NCBI GenBank assembly: GCA_014706295.1
Contig: JACSVZ010000004.1
Coordinates: 92,258,048-92,322,047, forward strand
DNA length: 64,000 nucleotides
Origin: Lycocorax pyrrhopterus obiensis
Taxonomy: Eukaryota > Chordata > Aves > Passeriformes > Paradisaeidae
Reading direction: 5' to 3'
The notes below the pieces were generated by a model. That model worked only from the letters and a program-made list of their open reading frames with translations. It was not told where the DNA came from and did no database searches. Positions 27,375 to 39,649 of the stretch are shown here, in pieces (the stretch's first letter is position 1; each line of letters begins with the position of its first letter). The translations under genes and the position numbers were made by a program.

Positions 27375-27695
27375 TGATAGATCAGGTATAACATTATAGG
27401 TCTTACCAATTAGCATATCTATCAAAGATTCCCCAATGAGAGGCTCGAGTGAGCCCCCCCTCCCTGAGGAACCTTCCCCTGGATGGTTCTATCTTAGTTT
27501 ACAAAGTGTGTTCTGGAGAGGACCTTGGTGTGTGGGGCTTCTAAGGTGTTTAGTCTCCTAACTTAACAAAGTAAGTGTAAGAATGTGGGCTAAAAACACT
27601 AAGAATACAAAAAGCTATGAAAAGGTATATAAAAGGGGAATAAAAGACAAGGCAAAAAATCATCATGGCATCAAGGTCAGTTTGATTGTATATTA
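27375..27695 (+). mobile_element. LTR-like fragment of an endogenous retrovirus, plus strand
   Basis: The piece begins tgatagatcagg and has a GC-richer upstream part with ccccccctccctgagg. A promoter-like TATA motif (ggtatataaaagg, about 27624-27636) follows, then aataaaag and a catcatggcatc region. This order (U3, TATA box, short R/U5) and my recollection of avian ERV LTRs support the call. I found no target-site duplication and the right boundary is approximate. No coding region accompanies it. Confidence 0.5.
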
Positions 27696-28496
27696 TTCGA
27701 GTTTAAAAGGGGGTTTTGTTGATTTTGTGATACTAAAAATAATTAAGTGTTAAAAATTAACATTGGCAGTTTCTTTCTGACTGGAATGAAATTCAGGCTT
27801 AACTTGGTTTTATCTTAATTTGAAATATTTTCCTTTAAGCCACTTTAAAATATTTCCCTTCAGACATGAGCAGCAGTGTAAGGGCTGGGCCACTGGGGCG
27901 GCCACAAGTTTAATCATCTGCAGCGGTGCTGGTGTTGGTGCTGTTTCCCAGCTGCAGTGCTTCTCTTTTGGGAAGGGAGGCAGAGGCAGCTGCTGGTGGA
28001 CTACTGTGTGTGCCTGCATGTGGAGAATGTGAAAGGGGGGTTGTGGCCCCTGCCATGACTGTAGGTGTGTCCTGGCCTTTGGACTCTGAGATGGGGTGAG
28101 CAGGACTGCTGGGCCTAATGGATGGAAGGGCATTGCTGCATCCTTCTGTACGTGGGAATTGGATGGTCGTGGTACTGGTGAGAGTGGGCAGTAGTACTTT
28201 AGAGCAGAGAGATACCTGATACTGCTCTCATCCAGATATTTTCTATATCATCTTCTGACATTTTTACCTATAGTGGCAGTAATCATGATGGTTTTTTCCT
28301 GATTTTTTTTTAATTAACATGGTTTTTATGCATTTATGTTTTAAAAGAAAGAATCAGTTTTGTTATTAACATTGTTACTGCTATTAGTAGTATTTTAGTG
28401 TAAGGAAATAAATGTTTGTTTGCTATGCTGTTGCCATAGCCTCCATCTAGATGGGTGGGTAGACAACTGCTTCGATACTCAGGCTGGGGGTAGTGG
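27696..28496. other. Non-coding sequence with a GC-richer patch
   Basis: The patch at about 27850-28130 is rich in ctg/cag and ggg runs but poor in CpG. No repeat family or exon was recognised. Confidence 0.5.
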
Positions 28497-29380
28497 TTAA
28501 TGAGGTATCCTCCATCTGGATTCCTGTGGCAAGTGGTGTTCTTCAGATGTCTATCCTGTGACCCATCTTCTTTAACATCTTTGTCAGTGACCTGGAAGAG
28601 GGCACAGAGGGCTTGGATTTCAGGTTTGCTGATGACACTAAACTGGAGGGTGCAGTCGGTGTACCACTGGCAGACACCTAGGCAGGCTAACAAACAGACT
28701 GCCGGAAATGCAAGAAATTAATGAACTAAACTCATAAAATCCAACAAGAGCCACATCCTGCACCTGGGAACGAAGAGCCCCTGGCAGTGATACAGACTGG
28801 GGCCTGCCTGTCTGGAGAGCAGCTCTTATGAAGAGTCTTGGGGAGTCCTGATGAGTAGTGAGTTGTACCTGAGCCAGCGGTGACACTGGCAGCAGAGAAG
28901 GGAACATTATCCTGAGCTGTATTGGGAGGAGCACAACCAGGAGATCAGGGGAAGGGATTATCCCTCTCTACCCAGTGCTCATTAGACTGTATCTAGAATA
29001 CTGTATGCAGTTTGGATTGCCCCAATACAAAAAAGGCATTGAAAACGTAGAGGAAATTCATTGTGGAGCCACCAAGCTGACTGGGGCTGGAAGCACTTTC
29101 TCTGTGAGGGAGCTGGGCTTGTTCAGCCTGGAGACAGCTCCATCAGGACCTAAATGCAGCCTTTCCATGTCAATGAGGAGATCAAGAAGATGGAACCAGG
29201 CTCTTTGTAATGGTGTCTGGGTGGACAGGAGACAACAAGTGGAACTTGAAATGGGACACAGTGAAAAGCCTTTCCTCATGAGGACAGTCAAGCAGTGGAG
29301 CTGGTTGCCCAGCAGTGGGGAGCAGCCTCCATCCTTAGAGGCTTTCAGCTGGTCTGGTCACAGAATTGCCTTGCTTTGAG
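28497..29380 (+). mobile_element. CR1 LINE 3' portion, plus strand, 5'-truncated
   Basis: The sequence begins in the RT region (tcctccatctggattcctgtggc, then NIFVSDLEEGTEGLDFRFADD-like coding with frameshifts near 28575-28640). It continues through the C-terminal region (MLIRLYLEYCMQFGLPQYKK from 28975) and ends near agaattgcctt. The FADD-type RT motif can still be read (ttgctgatgacacta at about 28626). Frameshifts and stops show it is dead. The octamer tail is not seen. Confidence 0.9.
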
Positions 29381-32300
29381 GTTGGGCTTCAAACCTTTCC
29401 AGATCCCTTCCTACATGTGATGGTACAATGATGTTTTCTCTCCTAATACAGGAGTCTTGAACTACTCTGAGATATGGGACAAATCCATACCATTTTGTTC
29501 TCCACAACATTTTTCGAGATGCTTCTTCTGACTTGTTCACAGAACCCCTCACCTTCATAGTATCAGGGAACCATAACCTATCCTCCAAATAGTCTGTTTA
29601 AGGGCTTCATTATCATTATAGTCAGAATTTCTTAAAGGAAAGCGTATTGAGGTTAAGTATTTTTGTCTCTGCATTTGTGAAACAGTGTCATTAGATGTAA
29701 AAGTTGTAGTATTTTAAAGCTGAGAATAAGGACAACTCCATGTGTAATTACAGGAAAAAACATACTCTGTAAGGGAGCTCTATATAACTGATTTCAGAAA
29801 GTTATAATTTATTTCTGTCTGCTTTTAGTTTTACTGAATGGCTCTTTGTGTGTTTGTGGTGCTAATGGAACCTTTGATTCTCTGTGTTCCACAGATGCGT
29901 TACTGCTCTCACTATCTACTACCTTTACCCATTTGTCCCATGTTGGTCCATTGAAAAGTGTGTATTTGTGTTCTTACTCAAGGGCCCCTAAGCTTGGAAT
30001 TGTCTTTTCATCATGAAAGACATGGGCACATTTCTTCTTAGGGTACAGTCATCTTTCAGATTAAGTGCTATGAAAATTGTGATCATTTACAAAGTTTGTT
30101 GTAAATGTCACTCATCCATTTGCAAGGCCCCTAAGTGATAAATCTCTTCAGGCCTTAATGGTTATTTTTCACCCATCCTATGGCAGTTGCAAGTTGTTCA
30201 GTCCAGGTGTCCTTGTAAAACCAGTCAGGCTTTTTCCTGTATGAAGATATTCAGTCATATGCAAGAAGTCACATAATTTTGAATATTAGAATGAAATAGA
30301 TCTAAGGGAGATTTTCTTTTCTGGATTTTGCCCTGTGAGAGGATTAATACCGGTACCATTTGGGCAGATGTTTGTTCAGTTTTCTCTCAGGATCCATTAG
30401 CAGTGGATGTCCATAATTTATCCAAGCAATCTGTTCAAGGACTTCCATTTCCTTGTAACCGGAATATGTTCAAAGGAGGAGATCTCTGAATTAATTTCTT
30501 TCCTGATTGCTCTATTTGTCTTTGTAATAGATTTTGAAGTACTTAAAACTGTCACTATGTTCTCTTATATGCTGTCTTTAGACTAAACAGCTGAATTTGT
30601 CTTGAATTACTTACACATCCTATTTTACAGATCTCTGATCACTTCTAATTTTTTTTGTTTTTCTCATGACCCTTTTCAGCTCATTACCTCTTTGATGTAG
30701 TGTGGCCGTGAACCAACAGAGACATAACACTGTATAAAAGAAAACAATATACTAAGCTGTCTTAAATGCAACACTGGTGATGGATGACTTCATGGGCATG
30801 AAATTTTGCCCCCTCAACATTCAGCAGTGTTTAAGGAACCTTCTCTACTACCCAGCTAAAGAACTGTACTTTTGTTTGCACTTTTAGATACTGTCTTGTA
30901 ATATTGAGAAAAAGTAAATCAGTGGAAAAGAATGTGAAGAAAGCATGTGTTTGCCTTTATTGTTACAACAAAATATTGATGCCCATATTTTTCTGCCAAT
31001 CCTCACTGCTACATATCTGTTTCCATTCTTTAAGAAATGGTGAAAAAAAGCTTTTCTTCTTCTGTAAAGATGATTGTTCTTCCTATAGTGTAACACCTTG
31101 CACTTTTTTTTCCTTTATATTTCATCCCATATTAAATCTTTTTATGTTAGTGAAGGATATTTTAAATTTGAATTCTGTCATTCTCTGAGAAAGTACCTTT
31201 CTCTTTTGATCGTGATAGGAAATGTGGTGTAGAAAATGTCAAACCAGTTGCGAGAGAGAGAGTAGATTTGAGCCTGCTGTAACTTAGTGCTCAGAGCATT
31301 ATGTGAGACTCCCTGAAATTCTCTTTCTTCCTAATCTTAAGTGATGTAGGATAAAAATCAGTGACTCCAGTTCTTATGCATCCTCAGCAAGTGTTCCAGC
31401 CATAAGTATACCACAGATATGTAATTTCAACAGAGTTAATTTCATTTAAAAAAATGAAGTTGGATTAGAGAATTTTATCACTCAACCTGTAAGATGTAAA
31501 TGTTGCTGTTAAAATATTAGTCTGGAAATATAATGTGGCATTTCAATGGGAAAAAAAAGTTCAGATATGGTGCTTAAAGAATTTTATTTACAAGTAAAGA
31601 AAGGTCATTTATGAATGAATTTTGGCAGATAAAAATTGAACTGCAGTGCCCTTGAAGCTATGGATATATTTATTAAGGACGAAGATCAGCAAATGGTGTT
31701 TTCTGCTGGAGAACCAATGTAGCTCAATGCAAAGGAATTTTTTTGCAAGCTATTTCATAATAAAACTTACAGCAGTAAAGACAAGTATTTTATGCCAGTA
31801 AGACTGAAGTTTGCTGTAGAGATGCCTACTTTGAAACAGCATTTGCAGCTGTGAGCTTTAGACTGCAGATACAGCACATTGAAAGAGTCATGGTACTTTG
31901 AGTAGGGTCCCAAAACATTACTCTGAACAGGGAGTGCTTTAAAGCAAGTACACTGGCTAGGGACCTTCTTAAGTAGTCAACAATAAAACTGATAAAAGGA
32001 TTCATCTGCCATTCTAGCTCCCTCTAGAGAGGAATGTTTTCTGTGGTATTGACAGGTTTTGAGCTGGTTTGAGAAAGTAGGTTTCAGTGTTTTTTTCTTT
32101 TTTTTTCAAAAACAGAGCAGTGTCTATGCTGTCTTAAAAGTCACAGCTACTGTGAAAAAATTTGTATACCACTGATCTCCTTTTCTCTTCCTCCCACCAC
32201 GTAGTGAACATGCACATGAACACCCACACACTCCTTTTCCTGAAGCCAGTGTCTAGAAAACTGTCAGAGATATGAAAATCAACATTTAATTACTTCTTCT

Positions 32301-33694
32301 GCCCAAGTGAATTTAAATTTATATTCCCCTATTCCCCTATTCCTATCCTCAATGTAACCCTATTGAAACCCTATTGAGATACGACTCCCTGTGAACTTTC
32401 TGCATGCTTTTTATTACAAAGCATATGATCTCTAGCAATACTATATCATTTTGGGGAGTTATTTTGACTTTTCAGTCCTCAGGTTTTGATGCCAGTTACC
32501 TAGAATGGCTACTGTATAGCCAGTTTTTAAATGAGAAATTGAGATGAACATAGCTAGTTAAAATGTGGGATGTAAGTATACATGCAAAGACTAAGTTCTC
32601 ATTTAAAGATTCTTGTTTGAAGAAACCTTTTGTCTTGACTGGGATTTGCCCGCTCAAATTATGTATGCCATCTCTTTCACACAAACAGAGAACAAGGGAA
32701 TGTGCTGAACTTTGATTCAAAGCCATTTATAATGGTCTAAAAAAAGCTGACTTGAAAGGCTAAGAGAAATCCAGATTAATCTTATTGATTCTGAAAGCAA
32801 ATAAGGTATTGCTGCACGTCATCTTGGATCATGTCAGGAGTTAGATGAAGTGTAATGTAGGTATTGGATTTTAATAGTAATAGATGAGCTTCTGTGGGAC
32901 TTCAGTTGAAATAACGTGATGGAAAATGCTAAACTATTTAATAGGTCACTCTGCAAATTTCATTTGTTACCTGATCATCTGTTACAAATGAAAGTTCAGA
33001 GTTTTTTTCTGTTTCTTCTAAACACATGTAACAATATCTAGCCAGAGAATTGTTCTGAGTGTAGGCTGTATAAAGAGTGCTCCAGAGCTCTGTTCTTCCA
33101 GTGTTTCTGTAAAGCATGCACAGCAAATGTAGCAGTGGTCACCAGCCCAGGTGGGACAGTGAGGCACAACATCTGAACAACAGCAAAATTCAGGGACAGT
33201 GGTTTTTCAAGGCTGTAGTACTACTGTTTGGAAATACTTCCTGCTGGCATCATGGCTTTTAGGCAGATGGTACTGGCATAGTTTTCATATGTTGTCATTC
33301 ACAAAAATGTATTGATAAGATATTCACACATGCTGAAAATGTGAAAAGACTCAAAATCTTGGAAAAATAAAGAAATGTTGGATTCCAAACAAGTGAGAAT
33401 GATTAAGGCTTTACACTTCATCTGAAAGTATAAAGCCTTTCTACATCACTGAACTTTCTTTCCCTTAGACATATCCAGCAAACACTGAATAGATATGCCT
33501 GCCCACAATTAGACACTTATATTTGAGTTGTTATTTATATTTACCTTATAACTCAAAGTAGAGAGCTATGACTCACTTGTTCTCTTTTAGATAGATGTGT
33601 AAAAGGGATCAGATAGAAACATGTTTCGGAGGTATCTATTGCTTCACCACTGCCTTGACAGATTCTAAACAGCTGTCTTAGATGTGGGTTGCTC
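29381..33694. other. Non-coding sequence, nothing recognised
   Basis: AT-rich sequence with a short AG repeat (31252-31263) and T or A tracts. No exon, RNA gene or repeat family is supported. Confidence 0.55.
31252..31263. repeat. Short GA dinucleotide run
   Basis: About six ga units in otherwise unmarked intronic sequence. Confidence 0.8.
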
Positions 33695-34105
33695 TTACAA
33701 AAACAGGCTGAGAGAATTGGGGTTTTTCAGTCTGGGAAAGAGAAGGCTCCAGGAAGACCTTAGAGCAGCCTGCCAGTATATAAAGGAGGCCTTTAAGAAA
33801 GCCGAAGAGGGACTTTGTACAAGGGTATGTAGTGATGGGAGAGGGCAGAATAGCTTTAAACTGAAAGAGCATAGATTTAAGTTACATATTAGAAAGAAAT
33901 TTTTCACTGTGAGGGTAGTGAGGCACTGGCACAGGTTGCTCAGAGAAGCTGTGGATGTCCCATTCCTGGAAGCGTTCAAGGCCAGGTTGGACAGGGCTTT
34001 GAGCAACCTGGTCTAGTGGAAGGTGTCCCTGCCTATGGCAGGGGTGTTGGAAGTAGATGATCTTTAAGGTCCCTTCCAGCTCAAGCTGTTCTGTGATTTC
34101 TGCAC
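33695..34105 (+). mobile_element. CR1 LINE 3' end, plus strand, with open ORF2 C-terminus
   Basis: A 110-codon open frame (33684-34016) reads through the CR1 ORF2 C-terminus. It includes KNRLRELGFFSLGKRRLQED, LHIRKKFFTVRVVRHWHRLL and FLEAFKARLDRALSNLV, and then the stop. The 3' UTR follows with ggtgtccctgcctatggcag and gatgatctttaaggtccctt, ending near ctgtgatttc. It is strongly 5'-truncated but the retained coding portion has no stop, so it is probably among the younger CR1 copies in the window. Confidence 0.93.
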
Positions 34106-35745
34106 TGTAAATCTTTTGTGACATCCATTACAAGCTGAAGATACCTGCATGTGGATGTCTGCTGACATGAACAATGTTTGTATTGCATTATAAAGATGGA
34201 AATCTGGTCTTGCCTCCAGCTAGAAAAGGACCTGAATATCCTAAAAAGCCTGTGTCAGCTTCACATGCTCAGAGGTCTTAGGATATCTCAGTGTCTTAAA
34301 TGGCAGAAGTGACCTACATGGGGACAATTGCTTTGAGCCCAGGAATAGCCCAACTACATGAACAATTCACCTGAGCAACTGCTGTATATATAATTCAGAA
34401 TAAATTTAATTGCTGTCTAGGCTACATTTTCTGTTTCTGCTGTAAGGGAGGTTTTGACACTCAGTTGCTGCATAGAGCTACACCAAATTTAAGTGCCTTA
34501 AGCTTAAGCTGATCCTACTTTTAAAGACTGAAAGGTTTTATTGACAATCTCCACAGACCTTTCTCCCTATTTTTTATAGAAATGGAAATGTTATGGAGCT
34601 AATGTTTCATGTTTAATTTTATTTTAAAATCCCTCAAGCTTTCATTCAGTACACAGGACATCTTTCTTCTTTAACTCCATTACTTTGTTCTTTATACAAT
34701 CTACTATTTAAGAAAACATAGATGAACAACTTAATTTTAAATCTTCTTTTAAAAACAAATACTGCAGCTAAAACTTAAATCATGCTTGATTTTTCTTCAC
34801 TTGCATAAAGTGCTATGTTGTGATGATGCTGTTATATACATTATAAATTAATAAATACTACTTTTAAATATGATCACTCATTTCAGAACAGGTGTTTTTG
34901 TCTCCTGTGCGGTGAATGTAAAGATCTGAAATTTCATTTGTCTGCATATTTTAACAAATAGCTGTAAGCTTTCCTAATACCACAGTTTTTGTTTAAGGAA
35001 ATATCTGACTGAATATTAGTGGAAAAGTTAAGTAAATAAACCAGAAATTAAAATAAGTTTTCTTTCCTACTACTCATGGAGAAAACATTGTTTATACCAA
35101 ATACTTGACTATCCTAGAGTTTACTAGTTATTAGTCAAGTGATGATGTAACTTAAGAAATATATGTCCATCTTGACCTAAACAAAATAAATTCTGTAACA
35201 ACTGTGTTTAATTATGTTTTACAATGTGAAAACATAGTCTTCTACTGTAACAGAACTCTGTATCTCAGCAACTTTTATGAAGAGTACAGTTCTTTTTCTG
35301 ACAGAGTGGAAGGAACATCTTTAAGACAGGAGCAATATTCACTTCCCCACTTCTTGCTGAAAGTGGAAAATGTGTTCACATATATTTATACATACCTGTC
35401 TAATACAGTTTCGTAAGTCTCTGTATAATTAAAATCGAATAGGACATCATTAATTGGCAGCACTCCTTTGTGGAACAGTACAATGGAGACATTTTTGTAA
35501 TTTTTTTTTTACTCTTTGCATATTAATGTCTACTTCAAAGACCACTTAGCCTGTATTTTCCAGTGCAAAAGAGGCTTTTTATGTCTAATCCATTTGAAGA
35601 CTGAAAAGCAGACCAGTTTTCCGCTTTCTGTAAATAATGCTCATTTGTATGGTTTTTATGTATTGAATGAGATAGAGCTTGTTATTCACCATTATGAAAT
35701 GTTCATATTCTTAAATTTTTTTGTGTTTGACTTACTTTTTTGCAG
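34106..35745. other. Non-coding sequence upstream of SNTG2 exon
   Basis: AT-rich sequence ending in the pyrimidine tract and CAG acceptor of the exon at 35746. A perfect 9-bp inverted repeat (acttgacta ... tagtcaagt, about 35103-35142) is present. I see no other signal. Confidence 0.6.
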
Positions 35746-35883
35746 ACTAAAACTGGTATTGCATTGTTGTATGATGAAGTATCTGAAAATGCTTATGACA
35801 TCCGACTGAAGCTTGCAAAAGAGGTATTAACAATTCAAAAACAAGATGTCGTCTGTGTTAGTGGAAGTGATCACAGTGCAAAT
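35746..35883 (+). CDS. SNTG2: SNTG2 internal coding exon (N-terminal part of split PH1 domain)
   Basis: This is an internal exon of gamma-2-syntrophin, a cytoplasmic adaptor of the dystrophin glycoprotein complex. Syntrophins are built as PH1a, PDZ, PH1b, PH2 and a C-terminal unique domain. Frame 1 of the 138 bases gives 46 codons without a stop. They begin TKTGIALLYDE, continue SENAYDIRLKLAKEVLTIQ and end QDVVCVSGSDHSAN, which matches the start of the first PH half of human SNTG2 as I remember it. SNTG1 differs at many of these positions. A pyrimidine-rich acceptor ending ttttttgcag lies at 35736-35745, and a strong donor AAT|GTAAGT follows at 35884. The exon begins and ends in phase 0. The initiator codon and about two dozen residues must lie in an upstream exon not recognised here. 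The last residues (SDHSAN) are the least conserved part. No ATG-initiated reading frame covers it, so a Met-based ORF scan misses it. Confidence 0.93.
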
Positions 35884-36828
35884 GTAAGTGCTTCTATATC
35901 TCTGTGCTTTTGAATGTGCACTTAAATGTCTTCTGCAGAGGTCACCTTATTGTATTGGAGTGCAAGAGATTTTATTGGGTAATAGAAATACATGTAATTG
36001 TCAGTTGTTGGGTCTTCTGTGCATACCTACATTCGTGAGTGTAAAAACTGCATTTTTCACCACTGCTATACATACTTTATTATGTTTATAATCTTAACAG
36101 AAGCAAAAATGTCTATAAATACCAAAATATTCTTCCACCAAATATTGGTGGGCCATTACATTAAGAGAGAAAAGGAAAAAGTATTTCCCAGTGAAAGCAT
36201 TGGAAGAATAAACTAATACACTAAAGTTTTCATTTGTGTATCAAACAGGATGTCTGTTCAAGGCCATTGAGCTGACTGAGAGAACACTTGACAGGCACTT
36301 ATTTCACTGTAATTCTCTTTCAGGCACAGATGGAGCTTGATCAGTGCCAGCATGTATGTGGTGGGTTTTTTTACCCAAAATTCAGTTATGCTGCTTTTTC
36401 AAAGCCTGTGTTGCCTCTAAGCTACAGAGGAATCTTCTGTGTGACCATTTGGTGATGTCGCTAGATAAACTGGTGGCATTTTGCATAAGCAGTACAGCAA
36501 GGGTGTCTAGGTTATCAACATCCCTAAGTAATGTATTTCATTTCCTCATATAAACAGTGTTCTTCTTGAATTTGGAATACCTGTACTTAATTTTACTGAG
36601 TAAAATCAATTTCATTAGCTTTGCTGGTGTTTCTTAGAGTGCACAGTTCGTGGCAGCCTCCTCAGAGGGGCCCAAGGGAGAATATTTCTGTCTCCTTGCG
36701 GTATTGCACATGTCGTGTAAAAAAATTTGACAGCTGGGGACATCAAGTGAGTTTGTGATACTCTGCTAAGAATTAGAAGCAAAAGAAGTATATAATGGGT
36801 ATTTGTGTGTGTATATGTGAGTACATTA

Positions 36829-36839
36829 GAGAGAGAGAG
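36829..36839. repeat. Short AG dinucleotide run
   Basis: About five ag units next to a GT-rich stretch (36801-36820). Confidence 0.8.
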
Positions 36840-37387
36840 TCTGCCTACATAATAGTGAATATTTCATTCTTGCTGCGGTAAGTATTTATATAAATTGTTT
36901 AATATCTCACATAAAATAATTTGAAATAGCTTTTAGCGGTTTCAAACATTATGTACTTTTCCATGGAATTCTGTGGAACATGACTTGCTCTAATATGTTC
37001 AAAAAGGTTGATCGGTGACAGGCATGTCCACTTCTGGTTGATTTGCTGAGATAAATATAAGCCTCACTCATCAGCTTTGCATATACTTTCTGCTTCACTG
37101 GGAAGCATGAAAAAACACCAGGCAGTGCTGGTAATGCTGATAAGTTGTATGTAAACTAGTTGTAAGAATCATAGTAAAATATAATGAGACTTCAGTATAT
37201 AGTGTCTGTACATGTAGTTATACATGATTGCTGTGGACTCAATGGTGTTTAAATGCCTTGTGTATGAATCTCATAGAAAAAGAATCAAAATTCCATCCTA
37301 CATAGTCCTAGGTTACTTCTTGATTGAATCAACACAAGCTAGCTGCATCTGAGAAAATACCATATCAAATCTGTTTACGTATTGATC

Positions 37388-37470
37388 AACACCCAAAATA
37401 CAGCAAAATAAAAGCCCCCACCCAACACCCCCAAACTCCAACCTAAAGCAATACAAAAAACCACCCCAAA
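37388..37470. repeat. A/C-rich low-complexity tract
   Basis: Almost only A and C on the + strand, with runs such as cccccacccaacaccccc and aaaaaaccacccc. It is purine-poor apart from A and shows no clear unit. Confidence 0.75.
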
Positions 37471-39649
37471 CGACCTAAGTCTGCCTCTTCCTTTTAGCAT
37501 CCAGATTTGGGTTGATTTTGATGCCTTTTACTCCTACATTTTATGGGTACCATAAATAGTATTTCCTGGTAGAAGACAGGGTGGGGAGACAAGCTTTGAT
37601 AATACTTAAGGAATTGAATTTTGAAATAAATTCTGGAAAGTAATAGACCTTGCAGAGAAGGCATAGCTGGGATATGCAGCCACTGCATACAAAATGAGTG
37701 CAAGTTCCCTGATTGTACTTCATCACCAGTAATGATCACAGTAATGGGCAGACCCTAGAAAGAACTGATTCCCAGGACTATGCCAAAGAGAGGCAGTTTT
37801 TTTGGTTGTAGGTGTAGTGTTAATGTGTAAAAGTAAGTGAATTTCAAGTACAATTCAGATGGTAATTTAGGTTGGAGTTGCAAAGTATTATGTGGCTCTA
37901 GGTATGTGTCCTGGTTTGAGTCACCCCAAGACAGTATGACACCCATTCAGAAGGGATTTCTCCTACCTCATACTGTTGAGAAATAAGAGCGAGCAGTCCT
38001 GCCAAGCTGCCCTTTCCTGGAAAACATTGTTAACATTATCCTTATTTTCTCTAAGTTTTCTCACTGAAGACTCTGAAAACTAAATTTTAAGGGTTTGATC
38101 TGTTGTTTTTCTGTGTCCCTTGCAAGATGTCCCCAAGGTCCCATTCTGAAAGTGTTATCTGCAATCCTCACAGGATTCTGTTGTCAAACTCTAATGAGAA
38201 AAATGGACTGGCTTCATATTCGCTCTTTCTGTATTATACTTTGAACCAAATAAAAACTCCTGGACACCTAGCATTTAATATGAAGGCAAATTGAATGTAA
38301 CATGAAGATAAACACTGTCTTTTTTTACCCTATATAAATTTCTAGTATATTAGAGCTCAAAAGCAGAATTAGAAATCAGGCTGAAATAGCTGGTTGCTCT
38401 CTAGCACTGATTTTGGTAAGTTTTACAATTACAGTTGCATGACATAAATTCCAGAGATAAATGCTTTATATTTCAAGTGGTTCAAGAAAATAATTTTCAT
38501 CCCTGTTCTGTATGATTCAAAATATTAATAGAAAATTGTAACCTGAAAGTCAATGCTATAGCAGTCATAAACGATCACATTGTCTTACTGATTTATTCTC
38601 CTTTCTCTGTACTTTTTCATTCTCAGCTACTCATAGTTAATCTTTATTTTACACATGGCCATTCATCAAACTAGTTCATTTGCAACAAAAATAGAAATAA
38701 CTTTTGCCTTCTTTGTGTACTCACCTCAAATGCATGGGAGGAGAAAAAAACCTGGGTTTAGAGTGACTTTTCCTCTTAGCTGGGTTATGTGAATGGAAAA
38801 TGATTGAAAAAGAAAGTTCTGTTTCTACTTGTGGCAATACTTTTTTCTCCAGCCACTTACGTGGGACAGCATTTGTGGGATGCATTTGCTTCCAGCCTCC
38901 CTTTTACTGACAGGTTTATTAATCCTGAGGAACACTGAGGATGGGATTTGCAGCTGTGCATATTTAGCTCTGCTACTCTGGCGTAGTTCTGAATGCTACA
39001 CTGAGGACTGACAAAGACATCAGTGATCGCTAGAGCTACTGTGGTGAGTTGGACTTTCAGCAGTAGAGATTACTCCCAAGGATAAAACACTCTTACTATA
39101 AAATACCTTTTACTGCCATCATCTAGGTCTATTCCTGTTTCGTATTTTGTCATCTGCCATTCATTTAAGTGCTGCTTTTAAGCATTGAGAAAGCTTCACC
39201 TTCGATGAGAAATTTTATACCTGGCTTTCTGTAATTAAATGAGAGTTCAGCCCATTTCAGTACTTCTTGCAATCTTGGGCTTGGATGTAGAGTAATGAGA
39301 GAAAAACATGTTTTTGAAATTCAAGGTGTATATAGAAAAAATAATGTAAAATCAGCTGCTTTTTTTTAGTATTCAATTTTTTCACAGTAGACAAGCTGCT
39401 TTTAAGTATCTGTAAAAATCCTGGATTTGGAGCTGCTTAGAGAAGTAATATTTTACAGTGCTTTTTATATAATATTGCATTTATTAAATTTTTTTTCTAT
39501 GTATTTATAAATATTTATATGATTTATATTTACATGCTAAACATGCAATCTTTCCATCAAGGCGCATTTCAGATTTTCAGACTTGGCAAATTCTGGTGTT
39601 CTAATCAAGCCTTCATGACTTGGTGTTACGTTTGGGGTGTTCAGATTTT

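Larger units (their letters stand above)
1..35745 (+). other. SNTG2: Intron and/or 5' flank upstream of the first visible SNTG2 exon
   Basis: The exon at 35746 opens with an acceptor and lacks an initiator codon, so an upstream coding exon must exist. I see no GC-rich, CpG-dense first exon or promoter here; the few GC-rich patches (about 12850-13050, 24240-24480, 27850-28130) are CpG-poor. The simplest reading is that most or all of this block is the first large intron. Part of it could be upstream flank if a non-CpG-island first exon was missed. The block holds five CR1 segments and one LTR-like piece, annotated separately. Confidence 0.6.
35884..39649. other. Intronic sequence, nothing recognised
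   Basis: AT-rich intron with short GT and AG runs (about 36801-36839), an A/C-rich low-complexity stretch (about 37388-37470) and a strongly AT-rich stretch before the CR1 (39465-39535). Confidence 0.55.

Noticed and set aside
35516..35809. 97-codon plus-strand open frame overlapping the SNTG2 exon
   Set aside because: It is in a different frame from the syntrophin exon and mostly intronic.
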